NCBI GenBank assembly: GCA_014529385.2 | Contig: CM043950.1 | Span: 70,836,935-70,900,934, forward strand | DNA from: Adiantum capillus-veneris | Lineage: Eukaryota > Streptophyta > Polypodiopsida > Polypodiales > Pteridaceae | Length of the DNA stretch: 64,000 nucleotides | Direction of reading: 5' to 3' | Shown: piece after piece, positions 14,263 to 27,500 of the stretch | How positions within the stretch are numbered: position 1 is the stretch's first letter | Layout: each line of letters begins with the position of its first letter | Notes under the pieces: generated by a model | The model's input: only the letters and a program-made list of their open reading frames with translations | The model's database searches: none | What the model was told of the DNA's origin: nothing | Made by a program: the position numbers and the translations under genes

Positions 14263-14318
14263 TTTGGCATACTATAGTTGTTATATGGAGTTTGGCATAC
14301 TATAGTTGCTATATGGAG
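14263..14318 (+). repeat. 28 bp tandem duplication
   Basis: Copies 14263-14290 and 14291-14318 (TTTGGCATACTATAGTTG start), one mismatch. Confidence 0.9.
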
Positions 14319-15428
14319 TTTCTATCTCAACCGCTGCACAAAGGACCTTTGAGAAGATGTGAATAGATTATCACTGCCCGCCCTGGAATAGCTTTCCTTC
14401 AAGGGAAAATGAGGGTTTGTCAGTGTTGGCTATAATACCAAACTGATGTATGTCATCTACAGCCATCTGAACTTGATCCGATAGTTGCTGCTTACATGGA
14501 CCTTTGCTCATAGGATTCGCCACTGAATCATGGTTATTAGCAAGAGAAGCTCTTTACATGCCGCAATATTGGCCACATTGTTGTTGAATGGGCAGCAGTG
14601 AACTGCTCCTGGAGGCTAATAGGTGCTGACATATTGGTATGCTTGTCTCCAAAAATGCCATTACTCCGCAGTCTGTGTTCGTCAGCTTCTCGAACATCAA
14701 ATCTCTTTGTGTGGAAAAAAGAATCAGCTTCTACTTCTGCTCTTTGACTATTCTTTTGATCCTGATTGGCAACGTAGGCACCTGCATGATTTACTACTTG
14801 ACTTCCGTTGCAATTACGTTGAATTGATCATGAGAGATGTTTGTGTTTGTCTGCAGATCGTTCCGAATTGCTTGCCTCATCAAATTTTCAAATAGACTAT
14901 CAACATAGCTGGACGAGCAGTGCAACCGTAGCCAACGACTCATGGAACCATGACTTGCACTAGTGGCAATATTCCCCAATGCCTTTCCCTCGACATTGAG
15001 CTGTCTGCCACTAATCCCCTCACACACTCACTAAAAGCGCAAGCAGTTGCCTCTTCTCCCTCTCCTGTTGCACTCTTCTTATACGCAATCTACGGCCCTC
15101 TCTCTGCAGCATCTTGAAATTCTCCCCTTTTCATGTTGTTGGCGATGCAAACGGCAGAGGCAGAAGAAATGGAACGAGTGAACGCCATTGAAGTGGACAT
15201 GAGGGCAGAAAAGTTTAGGAGGATCCATTACACCAAAGCTTATGATGGTTATCCTCAAGTAATAAAGCCAGCGGCTTCAGTGCTGTCAGGAGCTCCATAT
15301 TGAAGGAGACTCTAGGGCTTGAATCTCAGGGCAAGTAGAGCGCGAGGGGACCGTTCCACAGCCGCAGGGAGGGCTGAATTGAGAGAAAAAGGGAGAGACA
15401 AAAATGCAGCAAACAAGCCTATCTCCCT

Positions 15429-15432
<4 letters not shown>

Positions 15433-15460
<28 letters not shown>
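15433..15460 (+). repeat. (TC)n microsatellite
   Basis: CT run of about 28 bp. Confidence 0.9.
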
Positions 15461-15465
<5 letters not shown>

Positions 15466-15730
15466 GCGACACTGCTATCCTGATCGACCTGTGATCGACA
15501 ACGCGACGTTTTTTTCCTTGTTACTTGGTGCAGCTTTTCACGGCCTCTTTTTTGGCCATTGAAGCGGTGCCACGTGGTGGCTTGTGTGATCAAATAGATC
15601 GTAGGCCACTTCTCTTTAATTTCAAAAGTGGCACTATGTAACCTTCAAAAATGAACCCTTGAACCTTTCACGTGTGTGCGCACTGCGACTACAATGGAAA
15701 TGGAATGTGCGCACATGAGAGAGTGTGAAT

Positions 15731-16149
15731 GTGGTGTCCAAAATAGCTTTCACCACTGTGACAACTCACGAGGAAGGTTGATGTGGGAAAACAATGAAGT
15801 AAGAACCGAGTCCCCATAACTATACTATATACAAAATAGCTTTCACTTGTGACGACTCACGATATTGTTCGGTAAAAATCATTTTTCCGAACATACAAAA
15901 TGGTTTTTACACTATTTTTCTCTATTTTGGGGTGGAATTTCTCCTTTTCCCCTTGTCCTCAACCGGCATTTTGGAAATTGAAAACGACACGATATTAAGC
16001 TGAGACACATTTTTCCCGAACACTGACTCACGAGGAAGGCTGATGTGTGGTGTCCAAAATAGCTTTCACCAGCGACGACTCACAAGGAAGGTTGATGTGG
16101 GAAAACAATGAAGTAAGAGCAGAGTCCCCCTAACTATACTATATACAAA
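15731..16149 (+). repeat. 105 bp direct repeat flanking MITE 1
   Basis: Copies at 15731-15835 and 16047-16149 (start GTGGTGTCCAAAATAGC, end CTATACTATATACAAA), with a few differences. A third partial copy (AAATAGCTTTCAC...GACTCACGA) abuts the MITE at 15836-15862. Confidence 0.85.
15863..16024. mobile_element. MITE-like element 1 (162 bp, 9 bp target duplication)
   Basis: Ends TATTGTTCGGTAAAAA and TTTTTCCCGAACACT, imperfect inverted repeats sharing TGTTCGG plus an A-run. Flanked by the same nine bases GACTCACGA at 15854-15862 and 16025-16033. A 9 bp duplication points to Mutator-like transposition. No coding capacity. It lies between two copies of a 105 bp direct repeat. Confidence 0.65.
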
Positions 16150-17935
16150 GCAAGGAGGAATCACCCCCGCGCCTCCGCCCCAAAGCCATGTGCCCAAGCT
16201 ACCTCATCTAGCCAGTGTGCCCTAGCAACCCAGTGACACATGAGGACATCGCCCACAAGATAGAGGCCGTCGCTTCGACGATGAACCACACTAGTGCCCT
16301 TAATATTTTCCCACTAAATTTGTGAAACAAACTTTTTCTCTACAAATAAAAGGAAGGGAGTCCGTGGGCTCTTTCACTTTTCTTCAAATAAAAAGGGAAG
16401 CACATCTAGAATTTGGGAGAACTTTTAGTTATGAATTCTCATTGGTTGATCATCATAGTAACCCCTTAGAGCCAGGTCGCGTTGGGTATTAGCACGAGTA
16501 GTGGGGAGAAGAGATACACATGGTCACATTGTCGGGAGGAGAGCTGGGCTGAAATAATTCTGCCGAAAAGCTGCACAAGGTCCAATGAGTTGATTCACGA
16601 AATCGGGAGACAAATGCACTCAGTTTTGCATTGCCTAAATTATAGCTTAGTCCCTTCATTTTCAGAAGGACTAGCAAGGTGATTGTAGCGCTGCAAGAGG
16701 CTAGGAAATTTGCCAAAAAAGGGAGATTCGGTGGTCGCTTCCCCTTGCTAGCCCTGAGTGCGACCCAACTCTTGATGCAAAGAAAATCGTAAGCATTAGT
16801 AGCACTACTATTTTCTAATGTGCTGTCCCCTTCGTTTTACTAATACTCTAATCTTCTTGTGTGATCACAACATTGCAAACCTTATTAAACACCACTATCA
16901 AGTACTACTATGGGTCTACCTATTGGGTCTAACCTTCCATTCATTAATTAATTACCTGCGAAGATTCTTACGCCTTCGCTCTTGCAAAAGGAAAACTCAC
17001 CAGTTTCTACATTCCCACGCACCCCCCCCCCCCCCCCCCAAACAACTCAAGGCAAATCGGCCTCTACCTCCCCCCTTCCACTGTCGTAGGTGTTCATGCT
17101 CAGACAAACAAACTCTCTATCTCCCTGCGAGTTCATCTTCAGCTCTTTGCCCATTTGGGCCTTCGCTGTCAGGCATGGCATCTGTCTAAATGTCACCGCC
17201 CCCTGATCATCGACCGACCCTTCCCACTTGCCGCCTCATTTCATGCTTTTGGACTATGCTTATTTTCCCGCCTTCACACACACACACACACAGTTTGGCG
17301 TTCCTAGCTCAGTTTCGCGTTCATGATCAGCGCCAACAGCCTTTGTGCCTACATGAAAATGACACGCACAAAATAGCTCTCCTCCGACACGTACACCTCT
17401 CTCCTCTCTCGCACGCTAACAGATGCTGACTCCCAAAATACCCCTCAAAGGGCTAATTAATTTTAAGGAAATTGCCTTTTTCCGACACAATCAAGCACTA
17501 AACGGATCTCAATTGTCAAAAAGGAATAGAGATGAAAAAATCTTGACCAATCCAACCAAAATAGACCAAGAATGTTTTGAGAATTTTTAAAATTCTAGGG
17601 ATATTTTGGAAATTTTCACAAATTAGAGGCATATTTTGGTTTTGCATCTTAATGTTACGGAGGGAACGCGAACCATTGTCTAACCATCATGTATGTGTTT
17701 CCCTTTCCTTTTAAACTTTTCACACCTTTAATGCTTTAAGCACTAAAGCATCACCCAAGATACCCTTAAAGCAAATGAAAAAAAAGTCGTTTTGGGGACC
17801 TACTACGCCACTATGCATTAGTGGAACACGGCAAATCTTATTAAACACCACTAATGCCACTAATGCATAGGGGAACACGGCTCTAAGTGGACCGCTATAG
17901 GATTTCGGCATACCTCAGGATCTAAGAGAGAGGGG
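16150..17935. other. No recognised gene
   Basis: Contains the poly-C run and a 123-codon frame (16818-17189) with no recognisable motif. Confidence 0.55.
17022..17039 (+). repeat. Poly-C run (18)
   Basis: Eighteen consecutive C. Confidence 0.95.
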
Positions 17936-18143
17936 TATTGTTTGAAAAAAAAATGTGTTTCAATTAACAATGTGACACTTTAAAATTAAAAAATGTAGGT
18001 TGAGAGAAAGATGAAAAGGAAAAATCTCGCTCGGAAAATAATGTTTATTTAGTTAAAATACACTTTAATTTTCAAAATTAACTCTTGAAAACTTGATAAA
18101 AAGGAATTATCTATGGTTGCCAAAATGATTTTTCCCAAACACC
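17936..18143. mobile_element. MITE-like element 2 (208 bp, related ends)
   Basis: Starts TATTGTTTGAAAAAA and ends TTTTTCCCAAACACC, the same terminal pattern as the 15.9 kb element (TGTTYGG then A-run). Flanks AGAGAGGGG (17927-17935) and GGAGAGGGG (18144-18152) match at 8 of 9 bases. Flanks are low complexity, so the duplication is weaker evidence than for element 1. Confidence 0.55.
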
Positions 18144-18560
18144 GGAGAGGGGAGAGAGAAAAGACTCGAGAGATTCATGGGACAAGCATATGATGTAAGG
18201 TAAGGAGGCTAGTAGAAAACGGCCCCCAATTCCTACGAGGCTATATGCCACTATTAGGTCTCCCCAATCTCAAAAAAATAAAAATTCTTTCAAAACATAT
18301 TAAGGCACAAGTGAAGGGTGAGTTTAAGAAATGAAAAGAGAGATGAAGGTGGAAAATCAAAAGACAAATGAAGATTGAAAGTCAAAAGACATTTTGTGTT
18401 CATCTACTAACATAATATGGCGGAAGGGGGAGCCCTTTACACGTGTCACAATCTGCCACCTGAAAGCTAAAGTTCAAAACTAAAAAAAGCTCGTTCGCAT
18501 GCGATAAAGAGGGAGAGAGGGGGAGAGAGAGAGGCCGTCGAAGGCGACCGGCCGTACTAG

Positions 18561-18569
18561 TATAAATAG
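18561..18569 (+). promoter_or_regulatory. TATA-box-like TATAAATAG
   Basis: A good TATA box followed by a CT-rich leader-like stretch (18635-18674) and a 34-codon ORF from ATG at 18679. No recognised gene follows, so its activity is unproven. The sequence just before it (18523-18562) recurs at 23766-23810. Confidence 0.35.
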
Positions 18570-18626
18570 GTGTTTCTCTGCTATTTCATTCTTTCTTTAG
18601 CGTTTTTTTCTAAGTTCTCTTTAGGG

Positions 18627-18634
<8 letters not shown>

Positions 18635-18674
<40 letters not shown>
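18635..18674 (+). repeat. (CT)n microsatellite
   Basis: CT run of about 40 bp after the TATA-like box. Confidence 0.93.
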
Positions 18675-18677
<3 letters not shown>

Positions 18678-19293
18678 ATGTTGTATTCATCTTCCTTAAG
18701 TAATATTGTTGCAAATCTATGTGCTTCGTCATTGCCTATGGTTAAGTGCTATAGATTAACGCATCGTTTTTCTTGTTTTTGAGTGGAATTTTTGAATTAG
18801 GAGCACCTTTTAATTAGTATGTGTCCTCTATTTCCAAAAATGAATCATTAATCAAAATCTTTTGAAGATGTTGCGAAGGTAAAGACGAATGATAAAGACG
18901 CACGACGAGCGACCAGAGGCAGGGTAAGTTCTGCACACGTGATGGGTCAACTCTGCTCGATTTTTGGCCCCTTGCTGGTACAATACTTCCTGTCAACTAT
19001 TTTCGGTTGGAATTACCAGCAGGTTGCACATACTCGCATAGGACCTTTTCCTCCGATTGTCACCAACCGAGCGAAGCATGCCGATATCTTATATCTATAT
19101 TAAGATGACCGAGTCTACCTGCCAAGTGACAACAAATCCGTGCAAAAGCTTCTTATATGCTGCAGTCAACCAGGCCACGTCTTCGCTTCGCCCTTGGCTG
19201 CACTGCGCCAGGTCACCTCCGCTAGGCCACGTCATCTGGCTTACGTCCAGCACTGTGACTTGACTGCGCGCTCTCCTCCTCCTCCTCGAGTTG

Positions 19294-19296
<3 letters not shown>

Positions 19297-19331
<35 letters not shown>
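19297..19331 (+). repeat. (TC)n microsatellite
   Basis: CT run of about 35 bp. Confidence 0.93.
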
Positions 19332-19332
<1 letters not shown>

Positions 19333-19518
19333 AGTCATGCAACTCCACGTCCAGCACTACGCCAGCCCCATGCGACTCTCGAGACATTGCTTGCGATAGG
19401 CTACGGGGCAGTATAATCGGCCTGCGGACAGTAGGTCGGGCTGCAATATGGTGCACCTATAAAAAGCCACACCTCATTTGAGGTTTCTTTCCAGTGCGAA
19501 GCCCCGGCAAACGAAACG

Positions 19519-19519
<1 letters not shown>

Positions 19520-19616
<97 letters not shown>
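19520..19616 (+). repeat. (GT)n(GA)n compound microsatellite
   Basis: GT to about 19547, then GA with one AA break to 19616. Confidence 0.95.
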
Positions 19617-19739
19617 TCCGCTTGGAGAAGGGGATTCAGGGACTCCACGTGGAGGATGGAGCTCTCTTGGTGGATGGGAGGTGAGAAGCGGCCTGAAGGT
19701 GAAGACAATGAGCCTAATCCGTGTGGGAGGTGAAAAGGC

Positions 19740-19741
<2 letters not shown>

Positions 19742-19772
<31 letters not shown>
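19742..19772 (+). repeat. (GA)n microsatellite
   Basis: GA run of about 30 bp. Confidence 0.93.
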
Positions 19773-19774
<2 letters not shown>

Positions 19775-19937
19775 CACCATTAGGAGATGAGGAGTCACCT
19801 TTTATAATATGAGGGGACCGGCATGAAGCTGCAGAGCTGTCGCCTCTGGGATTTTGGATTGGCCTGCAGAGCATTTGATGCCAAGAAGAATGAAGAGCCA
19901 GTAGCTGCCATTTGCCTGTTTTCGAGGCCGGGCTCAT

Positions 19938-19938
<1 letters not shown>

Positions 19939-19994
<56 letters not shown>
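19939..19994 (+). repeat. (TC)n microsatellite
   Basis: CT run of about 56 bp. With the GA runs at 19.55-19.77 kb it could pair as a long GA:CT hairpin. Confidence 0.95.
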
Positions 19995-19998
<4 letters not shown>

Positions 19999-20100
19999 CA
20001 TTCTTTTACGGTGCTTCATGTGTTTACAGAGAGACGGAAGAGCTTCTATGAGCAGAATTTGTGTCGTTAGCAATTACCCTACATATAAAAGATTCACACA

Positions 20101-20250
20101 ATGGAAGCTCTAAGCTTAACTCCGCAGGCAGCCACTGTCCACTCTCTCTACAGGAAGGTGGGCTTATTTGCAGAGACAAATCATGATCCAAAGTCTTTCA
20201 AATGGCCGCTCCTATCAGCTCAGGATCAGCACTGGAGCCGATGTCTTTAG
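20101..20250 (+). other. Small ORF of 49 codons, unrecognised
   Basis: ATG at 20101 (MEALSLTPQAATVHSLYRKV), stop TAG at 20248-20250. A TATAAAA sequence lies at about 19456, but microsatellites fill the gap. It could be a first exon or chance. Confidence 0.2.
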
Positions 20251-20507
20251 GCAGAAAAACCTGTGCGATGGTCGCAGTACCCATCTATGTTTGTGTTGGT
20301 GCATGCATGGAGCCTTAGCTGCAAACACTAGGTTAATAAGATACAGGCTCAGAGGGAGTTTTACGTAGCTATAAGCTTCTATATGAGGGGCACTTCCACT
20401 TCTCTCCATGTTCATTTTTTTTTGAATTCACTTCATGAAAGCTTATATCAAATTTGCATGTGAGTATGCAGCTGCAGCATGAGCTATGTGTAAAAGCCCT
20501 CTTAATT

Positions 20508-20510
<3 letters not shown>

Positions 20511-20544
<34 letters not shown>
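20511..20544 (+). repeat. (TC)n microsatellite
   Basis: CT run of 34 bp. Confidence 0.93.
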
Positions 20545-22503
<1,959 letters not shown>

Positions 22504-22798
22504 TGAAATGATAATTTGAAGTCTTCAAAAGGTTAAAATGATCTAAGAGACCAATCCATTGCAAACTAGTGAATCTTATACCATGTTTGAGTGAAAAAAA
22601 GAGATGCTAAAATGAATATAGTAGTGCTACTAGCTAAAACTGTGTGGGGTATGTGTGATCCTTGATAAAATGTGTGCCCAACACAAGTGGGTGATATAAT
22701 GGGTCATGAATCTATTATCATTTGTACTCTTGATGTTGAGATAGCAAAATGAAGGCGAAGAGGCGGTGTACCCTGCACAGGCCTCGGTCATTGGGGCG

Positions 22799-22837
22799 CT
22801 CTCTCTCTCTGGTGTAGCTATCGGCCCAGCTTCAGAG

Positions 22838-22888
<51 letters not shown>

Positions 22889-23045
22889 CCTTTGCCGAGG
22901 ACCGAAGCGCTCTCTATCCCTTATCAGCCTAGCTCGCTCTCTCTCGCTCTCTCTCTCTCTCTCTCTACTGTACTCCTTGCTCCAGTTCGCTCTCTCTCTT
23001 TCTCTTACAAGGACTTAAAAGTTGAGTGCTCTCTCTCTCTCCACA
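22799..23045 (+). repeat. Interrupted (CT)n repeat field
   Basis: Several CT runs separated by short GC-rich spacers that often contain GCGCTCTCT or GTTCGCTCTCT. Confidence 0.8.
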
Positions 23046-23569
23046 GAATGTTGCAGTAGTGTAGTATGCACCCTATAGGCTCAATTGAGATGCCCAACAT
23101 ATGAGAGCATACAGGTCCAATATACAACCCTTTTCACTAGACATCCCACACATTAGAGTCGAGACACCAGAGACAATTAGGTTGATTCTTATAAAGATTT
23201 AGGCATAAAGAGACTCTCCTTCAGTCACCCACACACCCCAATGGAGGATGGTAGTCACAATTCACGTACCTTTTTCAACAAAGATTCTAGTACCACTGAT
23301 TGCTTTCAAAGAGGGGTTGCATTATAATATGCAAAGATTGTTCGAGCTTGAAGATTGTTCAAAAAAGCTTCAAGCTCCCCTCTAAGATTATCAAGCGCCG
23401 TGTTTTCTCTTCCAGCTCCAGCTTCGCCTCCATGAGCTTCATCTGCACTCTCTCTTCACGCTAAATCTCTGCCATCTGCAGCATTTTGCGCTCCTCCTCA
23501 ACTTCCTCTCTCACCTTAGCAGACTCCCGCTTCATTTCCTCCACTCGAGCTTTATCCTCCCCAATCTCT

Positions 23570-23812
23570 CGCAAAGTAAGCTGTAGCCTGCAGGAGAACG
23601 CCAAAAAAAAGCAGCGGGGTTAATGAATGCTAACTCTCTCTCTCTCTCTCTTTCTCTCGGATAGTTTCCTACGACGTATTAATCCTTTTCTTCTTCTTCT
23701 CTCTCTCTCTCCCCATCTTGGCGCAAAGTAAGATGTAGGAGGACGCCAAAAAAACGCAGGCCGTCGGAGAGAGAGAGGCCGCCGGAGGCGGCTGGCCATA
23801 CTAGTGTAGGCG
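23570..23812 (+). repeat. Local 40 bp duplication and shared GGCCG-CTAGT segment
   Basis: GCAAAGTAAG...AACGCCAAAAAAAA near 23571-23614 recurs at about 23720-23758. The following segment 23766-23810 (GGCCGCCGGAGGCGG core) matches 18523-18562. Short (CT)n runs lie between. The region precedes the FAO start. Confidence 0.6.
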
Positions 23813-23890
23813 AAAATGCGAACTGCTGGATGAGGTGGAAAAGCGCTCCTCGTCCAGTTTCCTGCCATAATATTGCCCCTGCCCCCGCAC

Positions 23891-23934
23891 CTTATACTAG
23901 GGGTGTACTATACTTATACTAGGGGTGTACTATA
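23891..23934 (+). repeat. 22 bp tandem duplication upstream of FAO
   Basis: Two perfect 22 bp copies (each begins CTTATACTAGGGGTGTACTA) at 23891-23912 and 23913-23934, about 180 bp before the FAO start codon. This is where a core promoter or 5' UTR would lie. No convincing TATA box was fixed. Confidence 0.8.
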
Positions 23935-24116
23935 TTGATGCTTTATTTATGCATAACGCATATGGGCTGTTGCAAAAGGAGAAACAGTCATCCTTTATTG
24001 CGATTGCAAAGTCTTATAAGTGCAGCCATAATAGCTTCCCCTTGTCCTGCCCCGCGCCTCTCCACTCGCATCATACTCTCGAGTCTCATCAGAGGATTTT
24101 GGTTTCTGCAGCTTCA

Positions 24117-24302
24117 ATGGCGAGCTCAGAGTTGGCGGGAGGTAAAATTGCATACACACATTCCTTCTCCGACGCCCACATGAGGACCCTAGAGGCGCTT
24201 ATGGATACATTTATCCCCTCCATTCCTGCTCCTCTGTCTCTGGACGCAAATGGGCAGGTCTTTTACGAACTCTCTGCATCAAAGGCTGGCGTCACCTCTT
24301 AT
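24117..24302 (+). CDS. FAO: FAO exon 1
   Basis: Encodes residues 1-62, beginning MASSELAGGK and containing the family's N-terminal segment LEALMDTFIPSIPAPL. It ends with TCT TAT before the donor GTGAGT at 24303. The translation past the donor runs into Ser-Leu repeats from a (CT)n tract, which marks the exon end. The match to FAO N-termini is less diagnostic than exon 3, but frame, phase and spacing agree. Confidence 0.85.
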
Positions 24303-24306
24303 GTGA

Positions 24307-24372
<66 letters not shown>

Positions 24373-24459
24373 TCAACACACGTTTTTTTGTACTCTCTCT
24401 CTACACACACACACACACTGACAGACACATGCATTAAGACTTAACGAGCTGTAATTTTC

Positions 24460-24538
<79 letters not shown>

Positions 24539-27500
24539 GCATGTGCACGCCCGCACGCATGCACGCTGAAAAAGAAAACATGAATAGACACATCCTCGTG
24601 CAGGATTATATTTTGCATACACACATGGGTCTGAATATCTCCATGTTCTCGTCAATCTATTGTCAATGACAATCTTAAGCTTTTAAAATGTGTGGCTACT
24701 TCAAACGAAGGTTTGTATAAAGCTTAACAGCACGGGCTTCTGCTTGAGATTCAGGGCATTCCTAGCTAGGCGACGTGCTGGGGGGTAGGGGACTGCAAGC
24801 ACTCAGCCTCTCTGATCCCCTTGCCCAACCACACATAAGTAAAAGATGCCTCCCTTGCAGAAGCTCATGATGCTATGGTAATTAGTTACAATGTGAGGAT
24901 TATCATGGATTTTTAAAAACATTTTACTATGTCAAGAGGGCCTAATTAAGATTTTCAAAATCTCTTTTGAAGTGAGAGCTATTGGAAGCTCAAATTCCTT
25001 CTTGTGTTGGAAGCTCAGATTCCTTTGTTTGGACTGCTCTATAGGCAGAGGGTTTTTAAACCAATAGAAATTTCTAGACATTGTGATTTAAGCCCCAGGC
25101 TTTCATACTTCTCCATCCAAAGTGCTATTGGCAGGCAGGGCGATGATTTCCCTCTGCAGGAGCGCAGTGAGTCTCTCTCCGTTGGAGTGTTGACGCTTGA
25201 GCTTGTTGCCATCTGCTTTGCATTCATCCAGCATACGTTGGAGGTGAGAGTAGGACCCATCAAGCAAGATTTCCTGTTGCTTATTGATGTTGGTGCTGTT
25301 GTAGTAGCTCAGGCAGTCAGTAAGCACTTTTCACCTCATATATCCGGCACTGTTCAGGCTTGAGTTGGTTGGCTTGCAAAGAGAATTGAGAAAACAGTAT
25401 TTTTAGACTTTTAACTTGGTGAGCATGGTAAGCACTTTGTCATTCCTCTCCCTCCAGATAATCCAGAGGAATTCACCCCGGATCCTATTCCAGATCACAG
25501 AAAAAACAGAGACAGAGTCGCCCAACAATAATTGCTTCTAGCTTGGGGAAAACCCAAGCGCCTTGAAAAGAGGGGTCAAGATGGGTTCAGTACTTTTACA
25601 ATTTAAGAACAGACACTACAACAAAAAAAGGTATCGTCGACGTAGATATCGACGCACTGCGTCGCTATGTGCGTCGATATCTGCGTCCCTTTGAACCTGT
25701 CGCTATTTGCGACGCAGATATAGACACAGATAGCGACGCACATAGCGACGACCATAACAAAATTTTTTTTTGAGGACAGGTAACCTGGCCTGTGCCCAGT
25801 TAAAAGATGGACACAGCCACAGTCAGACTTCCTGCCCTCTGCCCAAGAAAGCGAGCAGCACCAAAATCAACCATGCTCCCACGCGCAGAAATTTCGGCAG
25901 AGTTCCCTTTGTTTTTACATAAACTTTTAAAAAAAAACCATATCATGTATATGTCTCCTATATGCTATCCATGTAGGATCTCACATGAGATTTAAGGCCA
26001 ATGAAAGACAAGTACCGTACCAACTGAAAAGCATAACCATAACGAACCATAACCATAACTTAAAAGCATAACCATAACGAACCATAACCATAACTTAAAA
26101 GCATAACCATAATGCAGATAACCATAACCATAAATAGAATTAGCAATAACCATAAGCATAATCAGAAAGTTAAACATAACCATTAACAAAACCTGAACCA
26201 TAACTATGTCTATACAAGAATAGGAGAAATAACCATTTCTATACAATGACAATGACAATAATCATAACCATAAGGAAAACAATAACTTTCTGAACAATAA
26301 CTGTCTGTACAAAAAAGAGTCACAAAAGCGTGTCTGTGTCTCACAAAGCATATATATGAAATCCGGTCCACTAATGACTAGGCGTCGCAACCTGCACATA
26401 GGACAACTCACAAAATTAGTATGGATATTCCTTCACATATACTTACTTAATTAAATCAACTCACACATTAACGTCTAACTTCAAGCGATCAGCGAGACTG
26501 TAAGGCCTCCCAGTCTACAGGCTCTCCTGAAGCTTCAAGATCATTTAGTACTTCATAGATACCTCTGCGATATCCATCTGACTTCTCCTGGCGTGACGGA
26601 GGTCGATGCATCGCAAGATTCTGCGTTTATACGAAAATCAAAGTAATAAGAATACGTGATTCATCGCGTTTTAAAAAACGCCATAGTTAAGATTGGATTA
26701 GAAACTCAAAAACTCATAGCGAAAGGTGTCGAAGTCTCCGCTGTCAAGATGAGATGTCCCCCTGGTCATCTATCGTACCTGCGCGGCCTCACGCTGTTGT
26801 CTGAACCGCGTGTCCGCTGTCCGCTCATCCTCCCTGATCTGTAGCTACGTCTCGTGTGGGATGTCCGAAAGCTTCGGCGAGTCGGTCCTGAAAGCCTTCC
26901 GAGCTGCATCTCGTTGATGTTTCACGGTGTCCCGTGCAACACCCTTGATCCACCTCCTCGGAACAACGGAAGAACCTGGAGCAGGCTGGTACTCTCTCAG
27001 GATGGTCTCCACTATGTAATTGATTGTCCCCATCCTGATCACCCCAAGACGTCAGAAGGCTGGTCGAAAACTGCAGCTCCGCGAGCTGGCGAATCCGCTG
27101 TCGCATCTCAGTCCCGACTCTATCCATGTCAACAGAATCATCTGTCTGTACAGTATAGAGCTTGGAGGTACTAGGATCGTGTGTCCCCCAAGGTGTCCGA
27201 GGTGTGCCAAGAGGTGTGTCGAGAGGTGTGGCTGGGTAGAACGGGGGTCGTGAGCGAGGAGGGGTCGAAGCATCTGTGGACCCTCCCCTACAGCAACCAC
27301 CACCTCCACCTGACGATCGTCGAGATCGGCGATCGCACCTGTGCTGCGGAGATGAGGACGTAGCCGTCTCTGTCCCACCTCTAGGTGTCGAAGCGGCCGT
27401 GATGGGAGAAGCAGGCGTCGTACCCATAGACGTTCTCTCCTCCGTAGGCGTCCCCTTCCTAGGCGTCGGACCCTCCGATGTGAAGCCCAGAGACGTAGTA

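Larger units (their letters stand above)
11676..15430. other. Gene-poor; unrecognised minus-strand coding-like segments
   Basis: The minus strand carries frames with plausible protein composition at 14794-15027 (GKALGNIATSASHGSMSRWL, SSYVDSLFENLMRQAIRNDL), 13313-13609 and 12953-13267, separated by stops. They could be exons or pieces of a decayed gene. I cannot name a family and see no convincing splice chain. Confidence 0.4.
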
